From Lunularia cruciata (Eukaryota > Streptophyta > Marchantiopsida > Lunulariales > Lunulariaceae), in the NCBI GenBank assembly GCA_948567375.1, contig OX419759.1, positions 42,064,593 through 42,128,592 of the forward strand: a stretch of 64,000 bases of DNA, read 5' to 3'. The position numbers were made by a program, and so were the translations under genes. Below, piece after piece: positions 10,690 to 20,295 of the stretch (position 1 is the stretch's first letter; each line of letters opens with the position of its first letter). The notes under the pieces are model-generated. The model worked only from the letters and a program-made list of their open reading frames with translations, did no database searches and was not told the origin of the DNA.

Positions 10690-10955
10690 CCCCTTCAGAC
10701 CTACAAAAATTCCTCTCCAATTTTGTCCTTCATCACTCTATCCACATTTTTCCACAGAAATCTTCCTTCCTCAGTCCTATTCTCACCTTCGTGAGAGTTC
10801 CCTTTTGCAACTCATGCAGCCAACCCTTCAGACCTGCAAAAATTCCTCTCCAATTTTGTCCTTCATCACTCTATCCACACTTTTTCCACAAAAACCTTCC
10901 TTCTTCAGTCCTGTTCTCACCTTCGTGAGAGTTCCCTTTTGCAACTCATGTAGCC
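10690..10955 (+). repeat. Minisatellite array A, about 134-bp unit, two copies
   Basis: Two adjacent units each begin CTTCAGACCTRCAAAAATTC and contain TCACCTTCGTGAGAG. They differ at only a few bases. The sequence is pyrimidine-rich on the plus strand. Confidence 0.85.
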
Positions 10956-11260
10956 AACCCTTCAGACCTGCAAAAATTCTCTACTTCCTGAATCTCTTAT
11001 CCTCTTGCTTCCGTGCAAAATTTTGTTCTCTTCAACTTCTGCCCAAACCCCTTCAGACCTGCAAAAATTCTCTACTACCTGAATCTCCTGTCCTCTTGCT
11101 TCCCTCTAAAATTTTTTTCTCTTCAACTTCAGGCCAAACCCCTTCAGACCTACAAAAATTCTCTATTGCATGAATCTCCTGTCCTCTTGCTTCCCTGCAA
11201 AATTTCATTCTCTTCAACTTCTGCCCAAACCCCTTTAGACCTGCAAAAATTTTCTACTCC
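10956..11260 (+). repeat. Minisatellite array B, about 91-bp unit, three to four copies
   Basis: Units start near 10959, 11049, 11140 and 11231 (the last partial). Each opens with the same CTTCAGACCTGCAAAAATT as array A but continues differently (CTGAATCTCCTGTCCTCTTG). The shared opening suggests B arose from A by unequal exchange. Confidence 0.85.
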
Positions 11261-11750
11261 AACCACTCACAACCCTTCACAGTCCTGCTCTTACATTCCA
11301 TACATCTGCCCTCTGTCCAAGCTTTCAACTCCTGCAATTTTCAAGCCTTTACATTCCTGCGAAATTTCTTCTTCTTGCACCTCACCAAAACCCCTTCACT
11401 GTCGTGCGAAAATTTCCTCCTTCAACCACTCACAACCCTTCACAGTCCTGCCCTTACATTCCATACATCTGCACTCTATCCAAGCTTTCAACTCCTGCAA
11501 TTTTCCAGCCTTTACATTCCTGCGAAATTTCTTCTTCTTGCACCTCACCAAAACCCCTTCACTGTCGTGCAAAAATTTCCTCCTTCAACCACTCACAACC
11601 CTTCACAGTCCTGCCCTTACATTCCATACATCTGCACTCTATCCAAGCTTTCAACTCCTGCAATTTTCCAGCCTTTACATTCCTGCAAAATTTCTTCTTT
11701 TTGCACCTCACCAAAACTTTTTCTTCGTGCGAAAATTGCTATTCCCCTCC
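11261..11750 (+). repeat. Minisatellite array C, about 163-bp unit, three copies
   Basis: Units begin AACCACTCACAACCCTTCAC near 11261, 11423 and 11586. Each includes CATTCCTGCGAAATTTC, a variant of the core of arrays A and B. The long plus-strand open frames across 11013-11884 come from the repeat having few stops. Confidence 0.87.
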
Positions 11751-12231
11751 CCAAATCCTTTGATGCTTCTCTACCTTCACCCAAACGTTCCCCCTTTTGC
11801 CCAAAACCTGTCACCCCTTCTCCAAGTCCTGTCCTCCCTCAAAAAACCTCTCCTTCTGAGCTGAGTTCCTTCACTGTCCTCTAACTTTTTCATGTTGTCA
11901 TTCCACAAACCTTTCATTGTCAAAACTTCTCTAAAGCCTCCCAAAGTATTTCCAACTCAAAAGACTCTTTTTTGCTCCTCCACTAAGGAAAATACTCTTT
12001 CACTCCAATAACATAAAACAAAACCTGAGCTAGTGTAACCCAACATCATTTCTTGGCTCAAGCCAAATTAAAAGACTCCTTGAGCTAATAATACCATGAC
12101 TTTTTCCGGGCTTCACAATAATATAGGAAATATCTCCCACAGCAAGGTAGCATAAAACCACACCCGAGACATATTGACATAAATCCATGTTCCTTACAAC
12201 AACTAAAAGAGGAAAAGAAAATTTATCACAC

Positions 12232-12854
12232 CAAAAGCCTCAAGGGTACACGTAGGCTATTTTCTCGACGATACCGCATGGCTTCCTCTAAGTGTTGTGG
12301 CTCTCGCATGGTTACCTCTAATTTGGTTCTCGCCTTCAAGCCCCTCACAAATCGATCTAGAGCTTCACCTTCCAATATATCTGGAATTTGCATGATGGTG
12401 TTTTGGAATTGTGTGATGTAACTTCTTACAGAGCCAATCTGTTTCAACTTTGCCAACTTATCCTATGCAGCTCGTGTGGCATTTATAGCTTTGAACCGAC
12501 TAATTATTGCACTCTTGAATTTTGCCCATGTCAAGATTGGTGTAACCATTTGTCATTTGGCTTGCTCCACTCGGAATCTCCACCATAGCTTTGCTACTCC
12601 ATCCAATTGGCTAGAAGCCAAGAGAATCTGTTTTTGCTCGTCTTGTAGATTGGTAGCTTCAAAATAACGTTCACAATCAAACACAAAATTCTCCACTGCA
12701 CCCGGGAGATTCTTGCTTTCAAATACCTTGGGTTTAGGGAATCTGATCCAATCTTCTCCTTCTCGGATTGGTACTCTCTCCACCTACTCTTGTCGTCGAA
12801 GATCTTGTTCATCCAACAATCGAGTAAGGTGCTCCATTTGTTGTTGCATAGCAA
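12232..12854 (-). pseudogene. E0 gag capsid region
   Basis: The minus-strand frames at 12783-12553 and 12456-12226 give a gypsy capsid: FPKPKVFESKNLPGAVENFV, CERYFEATN, SSQLDGVAKLWW, then SVRSYITQFQNTIMQIPDI and FVRGLKARTKLEV. This order is the classical retrotransposon Gag domain. The two frames are offset around 12460-12550, so at least one frameshift is present. Gag forms the particle shell. The C-terminal part (zinc knuckle) is at 9443-9667, beyond X. Confidence 0.85.
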
Positions 12855-12920
12855 GGATAACTTCAGGTATTGCCGCTATAGTTGCTCCTCTATCACACCA
12901 CTCCTAATCTATCTAATTTA

Positions 12921-13127
12921 TTAAACATAGAAACAACACGTCCACCGTTCTCCATAAGTTACAACCGGAAGCACCGAGGGTTCCTCAAATATGGTGATCA
13001 TATACATAAAATCTTGTCCAAAGTGGGAGGTGATGAATTGTGTGAAATGATGCTTGGGTAGTATCTGGATGCAAAAATCCCAATGGTTTGGTGGAAGTGG
13101 ATTTGGTGGTCCATAAATTCCATCCAT
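12921..13127 (-). CDS. E0 leader ORF between primer site and gag
   Basis: A 68-codon minus-strand ORF starts about 10 bp after the primer site: MDGIYGPPNPLPPN..., then QFITSHFGQDFMYMI and SVLPVVTYGERW. It matches the leader ORF of the chromovirus E3 (14043-14378), which reads SLVYHFGAEFMDRVM and SVILPVVIYDREW. Shared position and sequence in two different elements imply a real coding region. No known domain is recognised; it could be the very N-terminus of Gag, a small separate protein, or an upstream ORF controlling translation. Confidence 0.55.
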   Translation of the reverse strand: MDGIYGPPNPLPPNHWDFCIQILPKHHFTQFITSHFGQDFMYMITIFEEPSVLPVVTYGERWTCCFYV

Positions 13128-13137
13128 CCCATTCTTG

Positions 13138-13149
13138 CTCTAATACCAA
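13138..13149 (-). other. E0 primer-binding site, tRNA-iMet type
   Basis: Reading the minus strand, TTGGTATTAGAGC directly follows the LTR end TTTTACA. It matches the usual plant initiator-Met primer site TGGTATCAGAGC with one C-to-T change. It fixes the E0 LTR boundary at 13150. Confidence 0.85.
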
Positions 13150-13178
13150 TGTAAAAGACCGAATCTCAGGAGAGAAAT
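13150..13178 (-). repeat. E0 5' LTR, inner 29 bp
   Basis: This is the U5 end of the E0 LTR (minus strand ...TTTTACA). E3 then interrupts it; the rest continues at 23619-23995 after the GAAAT duplication. The joined LTR would be about 406 bp. Confidence 0.75.
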
Positions 13179-13911
13179 TGTAATACCAAGAGCTAGCCAT
13201 ATGATCTAGATGTGAAATTTGGTTTGGTAACATCTAGAATGATGTTATACATGATGTTCAAAATAGATAAGATAGAAGTATCACCAAAAGAGTACTTCTA
13301 CTAATAGTGCAGAAACTGAAATAGACTTGAGAACTTTAGAACCAATAGCTAGACATATGATTTAAAGGTGAGAATGGGTTTGGTAACATCATGAAGGATG
13401 TTATACATGATAGACTAAACAGATTAGAAAGAGGTATCACCAAAAGGGGACTTCTACTAATAGAGTAGGAACCAAAATATGCCTGAAATCTTTGAAGGCA
13501 ATTTCAGAGGCCTAAACGGATGAATTAGGTCTCAAAAATGTGCACATCCCCCTCCAATAGAGCAAAGGCTGGCCTTCCCTCCTCTTTGCTTTGTCTCGTC
13601 GAGAGCTTTCCAATGGTACCTTACGTGATTCTGAGATTCCTCAAGAAGATTCCCTAAAAGATTCCCTCTGGTCAAAGCTTGTTTGACCAACCAGATAGGA
13701 CATAAACCAGACATGTCACCCATCCAAGTAAGTAATCCAAGGGTGGAGCTTGCTGACATGTCACCTATCTGTGTCCCTAATCTTATGTTGGAGCTTCCTT
13801 GGAGGAGATCCTCTTTTTCTATATAATAAAGAGAAGGTGTTCCTTTGGGGCATTGAATGTTTGAGTGTGCAATCTGTGTTTTCTCTCTTCTCTTGTCCTC
13901 AGAGTATTACA
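13179..13911 (+). repeat. E3 5' LTR
   Basis: A 733-bp LTR from TGTAATACC to ATTACA. A TATA-like TATATAATA lies near 13820. It is longer than the 3' LTR (694 bp) mainly because of an extra segment near 13750-13790 that partly repeats neighbouring sequence (TGACATGTCACC). Confidence 0.92.
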
Positions 13912-13912
13912 A

Positions 13913-13926
13913 TGGTATTAGAGCGA
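13913..13926 (+). other. E3 primer-binding site, tRNA-iMet type
   Basis: TGGTATTAGAGCGA starts one base after the 5' LTR. It equals the plant initiator-Met primer site except for C-to-T at position 7, the same change as in E0. Confidence 0.88.
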
Positions 13927-14042
13927 GTGCTTTAGTCCAAGAGAGTGGATCACCCCTCTTGGAATAGCACGAACTACTGAAACTGAGTAATTTGAGGTGG
14001 AGAACATAGAGTAATCGCTAGACTTAGGAAAGACTTTAGAGA

Positions 14043-14378
14043 ATGGATGGGATGGATGCACCGGGAGGACAATTTCCTGCACCTAGCTTTCCATTCTCAA
14101 ACCCATTCCGCATCAAGGTTATATACATCCATCATGAGCAGATGAGGGTATCGCTAGTTTATCACTTTGGTGCAGAATTCATGGACAGAGTGATGAACTC
14201 ACCAAACTCGTTCCGCATCAAGGTTATATACATCCAGCATGAGCAGATGAGGGTATTGCTAGTTTATCACTTTGGTGCAGAATTCATGGAGAGAGTGATG
14301 AACTCACCAAACTCGGTGATTCTACCTGTGGTGATATATGACAGAGAGTGGGATTTGAAAATCTACATTCTATTATGA
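14043..14378 (+). CDS. E3 leader ORF with a 35-residue in-frame duplication
   Basis: A 111-codon ORF lies between the primer site and gag. It begins MDGMDAPGGQFPAPSFP and contains a 35-residue module twice in tandem (FRIKVIYIHHEQMRV..., units starting at 14106 and 14211), ending SVILPVVIYDREWDL. The E0 leader ORF carries one version of the same module. The 105-bp duplication keeps the frame. No known domain. The preserved frame in a decayed element could be chance, since 336 bp is short. Confidence 0.5.
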   Translation: MDGMDAPGGQFPAPSFPFSNPFRIKVIYIHHEQMRVSLVYHFGAEFMDRVMNSPNSFRIKVIYIQHEQMRVLLVYHFGAEFMERVMNSPNSVILPVVIYDREWDLKIYILL

Positions 14379-14693
14379 TAATATGGATATGAATGTCCCA
14401 AATCCTCTCCCTTTCAACACTCAAGTAGAAATCTGTTATGTAGTGAGACCAAAAGTGATGTTAGAGATTTTGTTGTTAGGAATTTTGGTGAGGAGTATTA
14501 TCAATGAGTGATAGCTTCTAAGATCCCAATGGTAGTTCCGATAGTTTGTGCGCCTTCTAGAGTGATTATATTGACTCTGTATTGAAGTAGACATTAGCAA
14601 TTGAATGTTGCAAGAACCATGGATCCGCAATTGCAAGAGCTAGTGCAAGGAATGCAAGGGATGTTGAATGAATTTTGAGAGATTAAGCTGACC

Positions 14694-15710
14694 ATGGAGG
14701 CATTACAAAGTCAAGTGCAAATCCTCAAGAAAGATCAAGCCATGCAAGAAGAAGAGCCGTCTCAAAACCTAGTACCTGCGCCTGAAGTACTTGGAGAGGC
14801 ACCCGTGCCTACAAACCCTATCAATGATGAAGCCACATTGCTACTCTGGATGAAGAAGACCTGCAACATCGAGCCTTACAAGGGGCAGCGTAAGATGGGA
14901 GTAGTGGAAAACTGGATCTCGAGAATGAATCGATATTTCTGATTGTTCTCAATAGAGATCACAGAGCATGCTACAAGCGGGTTTGCATATGGGTACTTGA
15001 CCGATAAAGCCCTCGCATGGTATGATGCTTGCGAACAATCCATGCTGGCAGAGAGAAGGGAGGTCACATGGACAGCAATGCAAGAAGGACTGCTAAAGAA
15101 TTTTCAGTCGGTGGATTCTGTGCAGATGGCCCAAACCCGACTATGGGGATTGAGATAGAAGAATAGCATACAAGAGTATGTGGAGGCATTTCTAGATCTA
15201 CAAGTTGCAATTACCGACATGAGTCCAACAAAGGCTCTCAACAATTTCAAACAAGGGTTGAAAGAGCGGGATTCACCAAGAAGTCTTGGTGCAAAATCCT
15301 CGCACGGTATTTGAAGCCATTGCTTGTGCATAGAGAATAGTAGGAGTATTAGGTGGAGGTGAAGGAGTAGTTCCACCTCAACACATTATTGGGCAGAAAT
15401 GCCACACATGGGTGGACCAATACCGATAGAATTGGGCAACCTTTGATTCTGGGATCGAGGAGCACGACCGCTTCAAGGGGAGCGGGGATGGGTGGAAGAA
15501 CAAAGACATGGAGTCCCACAAGGAGAAGGGACTCAAGGAGAACAACGTCGTTGTTACAATTGTGGTCGTATTGGGTACATATCTACCAACTGTTGCACTC
15601 GTTTCCCTAGAGGCCCTTGGCCTTCATACAGGCAATCTTTGAACTACATGGAAAGGCACATTGAAGAGGAAGAGGTGGAAATCACTTCGGAAAACGAAGA
15701 TCACCAATAA
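14694..15710 (+). pseudogene. E3 gag
   Basis: The start (MEALQSQVQILKKDQ) is a short coiled coil, followed by NDEATLLLWMKKTCNIEPYKG and ENWISRMNRYF. A TGA at 14940-14942 interrupts, then LTDKALAWYDACEQ and FQSVDSVQMAQTRLW continue the capsid. After two more breaks the nucleocapsid appears: CYNCGRIGYISTNC, where the zinc-binding His is Tyr (a C-to-T type change). The capsid pattern fits gypsy Gag. Several stops (14940, about 15158, about 15350) make it non-coding. Confidence 0.82.
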
Positions 15711-15789
15711 ATGTAGCTTGCGGCCTTACAGGCTCAATAAGGAAGCAAAGAAGCAAGGGAAGGAAGAAGAATAATGCGCAAAGATCCCG

Positions 15790-16232
15790 AAAAGCAACCT
15801 CACAATTGATTGTCGTGAATGGAATCCTAGAAGGTAATCAAGTGAGAGTATTATAGATCCGGGAGCAACAAAGAATTTCTTGTCTTGCTCTATTGCAATT
15901 AGATTGGGAATGGATCTAGACAAAGATAGAAGTGAAGAAGTAGAGTTACTAAATGGGCAAATAGAGAGAATTGAATCATTACCTAGACAAGTAACTCTCT
16001 CTGTAGGAGAATATTAGGAAGCAATTGAGTGGCAAGTGATACAATTAGTTCGTTATGATGTAATTTTAGGCATGCCATGGATGGAGCAGTACAACCCTAT
16101 GGTGGATTGGAGGAAGAAAGTAGTGAGAACCCACCAATGGTCAATCATTGGGGGTAAAGAAAAATCACACTGCCTCTATATGTCATATGGACGGCAACTG
16201 TATGTAAGACCAACAGATGTTTCATGGGTCTA
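15790..16232 (+). pseudogene. E3 retropepsin-like protease
   Basis: Frames in this stretch give IDPGATKNFLSC (active-site region, Pro in place of the usual Ser/Thr of D-S/T-G), RLGMDL, and then RYDVILGMPWMEQYNP, the conserved back-half motif. A TAG near 15853 and another near 16015 interrupt. It released mature proteins from Gag-Pol in the ancestral element. Confidence 0.78.
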
Positions 16233-16288
16233 ATAAGAGAAGTCTAGAGTGCACAACTCGATGGGAAAATTCCTTAGAAAATTGAAGG

Positions 16289-16520
16289 ATGTGGTGGATG
16301 AGTTTCAAGATGTCCTTTCTTGATGATCTACCCTCAGGATTACCACCAAAAAGGCGAGTAGATCACAAAATTGAGACACTCTCGGGGAAGACACCTCCTT
16401 GTAAGACCCCATATCGCCTATCACCTCATGAGTTGGAGGAGTGTAAGACTCAAATTGAAGAGATGCTGCAGAAAGGGTTCATCCAACCTAGCGTATCACC
16501 ATATGGGACCCCTGTCTTGT
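16289..16520 (+). pseudogene. E3 reverse transcriptase, N-terminal piece
   Basis: It encodes the start of the RT domain: LPPKRRVDHKIETLSGKTPP, PYRLSPHELEECK and GFIQPSVSPYGTPVL. It stops at the CTTGT target duplication where U1 is inserted. The remaining RT resumes at 20296 with [16 protein letters not shown]. Confidence 0.88.
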
Positions 16521-17392
16521 TGTGACAACCTGACAAATATCACTTTTGCGGTAATCGGGTAAGTAAAGTTTGTTCCCGCAGAGATACAAGTCAGAATTGG
16601 TCAAATACGAAGCAAAGTAACAATTTCAGTTCTTCTTGGTTGCGTCTTTAATCTCTCAGGTAGAAACCACACCCAGAAGAGAGTAACAAGCACTGATTTG
16701 CAGTCTTGTCACAAATTTCACGCTCCTTAATCACAACTCCATCAATTCTTTCCAAACAATCTTGATTGTGATGATTCAGGCTCTCCCAAAAATGGCACTT
16801 CATTGCAAAATGACTTCGCCTCAGAATTGTGTTCCACCCCTCCACTAAAGGCACAACTTCCTCAATTGAAATTGCTTCACATCAACTTCGCACTGCACTC
16901 ACAAATGCAGAATACTACCAACACTACAATTCCTCTCAGATCTGTCAAGGCATTGCTTTGATTGTACTTCACTCAGGATCAAACACACAGAATGAAGATC
17001 AAGGCTGTGGAATCCAACATCCAACAAGCACACTAACTTGCACTTTGAATTTCTTCACACACTCACAAACACAATTACAATGTTGATACTCAAAATCAAG
17101 CTCAAGTGATGAGCACTGCTTCACAACACTTTGCTTTATCTATTCTCAAAAATAATGAGCACTGAACAACATGATACTGTGAATGCCACTCTTAAGTAGT
17201 GAATCAATTGATAGTTCTAACAACTATACCGTTCTACAACAACTCTTCTAACATGCAGATCCGAAATGACAATGCATCTCTTCATATCTGCATCTTAAAA
17301 TCTCAAAACTATTATTAATCCGATCCGATGTCCACTTCTTCCTCGGCTTTCAAACCCGAACCCGAAGTAATTTTACTTCCTACTACTCTTTC
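16521..17392 (-). repeat. U1 promoter-proximal and R-U5-like end
   Basis: On the minus strand this part follows the gene. It carries a TATA-like TACTTAAG near 17195, the phrase GGGTGTGGTTTCTACCTGAG near 16665, and ends GGTTGTCACA. The same end occurs in U2 (36360-37158), U3 (45200-46062) and, without its last ~110 bp, in U5 (to 35022). No coding frame is seen. Confidence 0.7.
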
Positions 17393-19745
17393 CTAGGGTT
17401 TCATATCTTCTACTTCTTCTACCAGATCCAGCAATTCTCTTTCCTGATCTGAAATTGCACTAGTGGGTAATCTATCTAACTCCTTATCTCCCGACCCACT
17501 ATTCTCTAATGTCTCCATTGGTAACTCCAAAGACATTTGTACTCCTATGTTAGCTTCTTCGGGTTTTGCTCTAACATCTTTCCGAAGCTTTTCTATCTCT
17601 ATTTTCATTAAGTCTAATCTAATTGCAATATTATCTTCTACCTCTAAGATCTTTCTGTCTACACGAGTTCTAAGACTAATTAACAAGGCATTCATATTTG
17701 TATCCTTCGCTTGTCTTTGCCTTGTCTCCTGCACCAACAACTTCAACTAGTGTAGCCTTGTCTCCTCAATCCGAATGCTGGCCTCTGTACTTAACATGGC
17801 ATTCATTTGGAGGACTATCTCCTTCATTGGCTCCAATCTTGTCTTCCTCTCACGTTCACGATCTGCGAGCCAATCCTCTCGGTACATCGCCAACTCCGCC
17901 TCAAACTCGGCTTTCACCGACTCCTTCTCCTTCTCCTTCTGAACAACTCTCTCCTCCTGATTACGAAGTAACTCTTGTAATCGGTCTTCTTCTCTGTATC
18001 GTGCCGCCAACTCTTGTTGCCAAAGTTGCTTCTTCTCCTCGACACTCTCCATCACCCTATTGAGCTCCTGATCCTTTGCAACTACTCTTGCCATAGCATG
18101 GATTACCTCTACTCTTGAATCAGCAAATTGCTGCTTCAAGATTTCATACTCAGCTACTTGTCTCTCCCTTGCTATGTCACTCTTCTTCACAAGATCCTCT
18201 CGATAACTTACTTCTCTCTTCAGGTCTTCAATTACCTGACTTCTCACCATTGCCTCCGCTCGCAACACTTCCATTTCCTCTTCACCTCGGGTTATACTCT
18301 TCTTCAACTCCAAGTTCTCTTCTTCTAACCGCGCTAATACCAGCAACACAATCTTCACCTCCGGACATGTCGACTGCATTTCCTTCTTCTTGTGCTCCAA
18401 CTTCACCAACAGTGGGCACACAACCTCCCACAGGTACTCCACTCCATCACTGGCAACTACTTCATCCTGCGGGGTGATCTCCCATCTTACTTCTTGTTCT
18501 CCCGATACTCGCCTTCTTTGCTGCAATCGTCGTATCAGAATCAATGCCTCACTTCCCGAGCTTTCGCTTACTTCTTCTTTTGCCTTACTTGGCTCCGCTT
18601 CACACTTCACCTTACATCTCAAGCAAACTCCTCTCTGCACTGCGATCTTCTTCTCTTCAGGCACAGTTACTTCGTCTTCCAACTGTGTATTATCTTCGGC
18701 TTCCATTTTTGCTTGCACTTCTTCTTTGTATTCTTCAGCCACTGGCGCCGATGTCATTTCTCCCCCTTCATCGCTATTGCTACTCGTATCTCCACTCTGC
18801 AGCGTTAGCTCAGGCTCCTCCTTGTGTTTCGAGTCTTTAGTCTTGAGCTTGGCATCACCTTCTGAGTCTTCATCCTCCGACTCGATCACCACCATACCTC
18901 GCCTTGGGTTGCCTCTCCGTGTCTTCCAAGGTTTCTTCTTGTCTTTGGCGTCACCTTGCCGACTCCTCTTCTTTGGATTTGGGGTACTCACTACAACCTC
19001 CACGTTCTTCCCTGTCTTCGTGTAGTAGTCGTTGGTGCTCTTGATCTGCAAGATGTATTGCTACTCCTTGACGTCGACCTCCTTTCGCAAATCAGGATGG
19101 AAGTGCGACACCATCCGAGTTTGCTCCGCCGAGTTCAACCCAGAGGTAGAAGTGTGCTGCAAATAGCACGATATAGTGTGGAGGCGATTTATCCTACAAA
19201 TTCCACACCATCTGCCTCCTTCTCTTGTGAAAACACCTCACCCAATTGATTGGTTCTATTGCAAATAGCTTGTGAAAGAACACCGCTTGGTGTTTCATCA
19301 CATAAGTGGTTCTCTCCGGCTTGAGGATGGCCATCAGTGCACTCACGATTCCTCTCTTCACAGGGTCTTTGTAGCTCTCAACTTTGTACCCATTCTTCGT
19401 CTGCTTTGACGAGAAGGCATCTCTCACCTCCTGGGTCTCTTGAGCTATCTCTCCCTTTCCCAAGAACGAGGCCCCTTGCTCTAAGCCTGCTTCCTTCCTG
19501 AGTACGAGTCTCCAATCTGACTCTGTCCAACAAGCCGGATTTCCTCTCTTCCCTTCTTCCTCGGGTCCATCAAGACACTTGGTCTTGATGATTTCTGTCA
19601 TGAAACCTGGAAAGCTTACATTCCAGTTCCATGCCAGAAATGTGATCCAAATTTGGCTCAAGACTTTGATCCTAGCTATTACATCTAACCTCTAAATCGC
19701 ATGATTTCTCACTGCAAATTCAGAGTTCTTCTTCCCTCCTCCCAT
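17393..19745 (-). pseudogene. U1 coiled-coil gene (decayed, about 780 codons)
   Basis: The start is ATG at 19745-19743 (MGGGKKNSEFAVRNHAI), which aligns with the U2 start (MAKKVTNALAVQ). Order: an N-terminal domain of about 230 residues that I do not recognise (RLDVIARIKVL, ITFLAWNWNVSFP, CWTESDWRLVLRKEAG, HKLFAIEPINWVRCFHKRRR, then SHFHPDLRKEVDVKE); a basic nuclear-signal-like run (PNPKKRSRQGDAKDKKK) beside an acidic stretch; a coiled coil of about 300 residues; and the C-terminal signature GVQMSLELPMETLENSGSGD. Four lesions are visible: TAG at 19694-19692, a frameshift near 19100-19190, TAG at 19063-19061 and TAG at 17749-17747. From 19051 to 17393 it is otherwise one frame. It is neither Gag nor an enzyme family I can name. 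Confidence 0.75.
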
Positions 19746-20295
19746 CTCTTTTGCCTTCTCACTATCTCTTGATTTCACTCTCGCAACTTCTCCCTTACGC
19801 ACTACCACAATTCCAACTCTACTTCCCTTCCCACAATCACCTGCAAGATGACTTCTCAATGGCAAAGGAAAATTACTCGACATTTCGTCGTTGCGAGTTT
19901 CATTTTTATAGAGTTGCACTTCTTCATCTTTCGTCACTTTGAGTTTCTACCAAGAAATCACACCTCCTGCATGCACCTGTCACTGTCAATCAACCTTCGC
20001 GCGTATGGGCCGCCGGTTTTTGAACGGTCCCTTCTTGAATTTCTCACCCCGTCGAAAGGGTTTAGAGTATCTTCGCCTCGGGTTGAGCTCCCTCCAATAC
20101 GAAGACAATTTACTTTAGGTTGTATGTTGACAAGGCATTTTTGAGTACTTTGCCTAATGATCCAAAGTCACTTTACTTCGGCTTTCATCCTGAAGACTCT
20201 TTTCTTCGCCTTCTTTGACCATACAGGCGCAATCCAACTTCTCTATACACTTCTTCTCCTTAATTTTGAAAAAAACAAAAAATGTGGGCACCACA

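Larger units (their letters stand above)
9741..12231. mobile_element. Insertion X inside E0 gag (class undetermined)
   Basis: About 2.5 kb separates the two halves of E0 gag. A CAAAA repeat at 9736-9740 and 12232-12236 is a possible target duplication; joining the host across it leaves gag open for some distance. X begins TGTACGG and ends ATCACAC, so the ends are not a classical TG...CA pair. It holds an A-rich tract at 10101-10126 that could be a retroposon tail, and three minisatellite arrays (10690-11750). No transposase, polymerase or other domain was recognised. It could be a solo LTR with internal satellites, a LINE fragment plus something else, or two insertions. Confidence 0.45.
16521..20295 (-). 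mobile_element. U1: 3.8-kb gene-bearing LTR-like unit
   Basis: A 3,775-bp unit is inserted in the E3 reverse transcriptase with a perfect CTTGT duplication (16516-16520 and 20296-20300). On the plus strand it starts TGTGACAACC and ends GGGCACCACA. It contains no RT, integrase, RNase H, gag or transposase. Its minus strand carries a decayed coiled-coil gene (19745-17393), followed by a TATA-like TACTTAAG and about 670 bp of non-coding sequence. Ends, 5-bp duplication and promoter position all fit a solo LTR with the gene inside U3. U2, U3 and U4 are relatives. A non-autonomous element of another class cannot be excluded. Confidence 0.85.

Noticed and set aside
11013..11884. Long plus-strand open frames (up to 283 codons) in several registers
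   Set aside because: They overlap in all three registers across pyrimidine-rich minisatellites with few stops. Unit lengths of 91 and 163 bp are not multiples of three, so no repeat peptide is conserved.
18390..19025. 211-codon Ser/Leu-rich plus-strand frame and overlapping neighbours
   Set aside because: It is the antisense of the U1 coiled-coil gene. Its composition is explained by the opposite strand, and it is not matched by a similar frame in U2.
16521..20295. DNA transposon with terminal inverted repeats
   Set aside because: The ends share only TGTG/CACA and a couple of further bases. There is no transposase, and the 5-bp duplication and TG...CA termini fit LTRs better.
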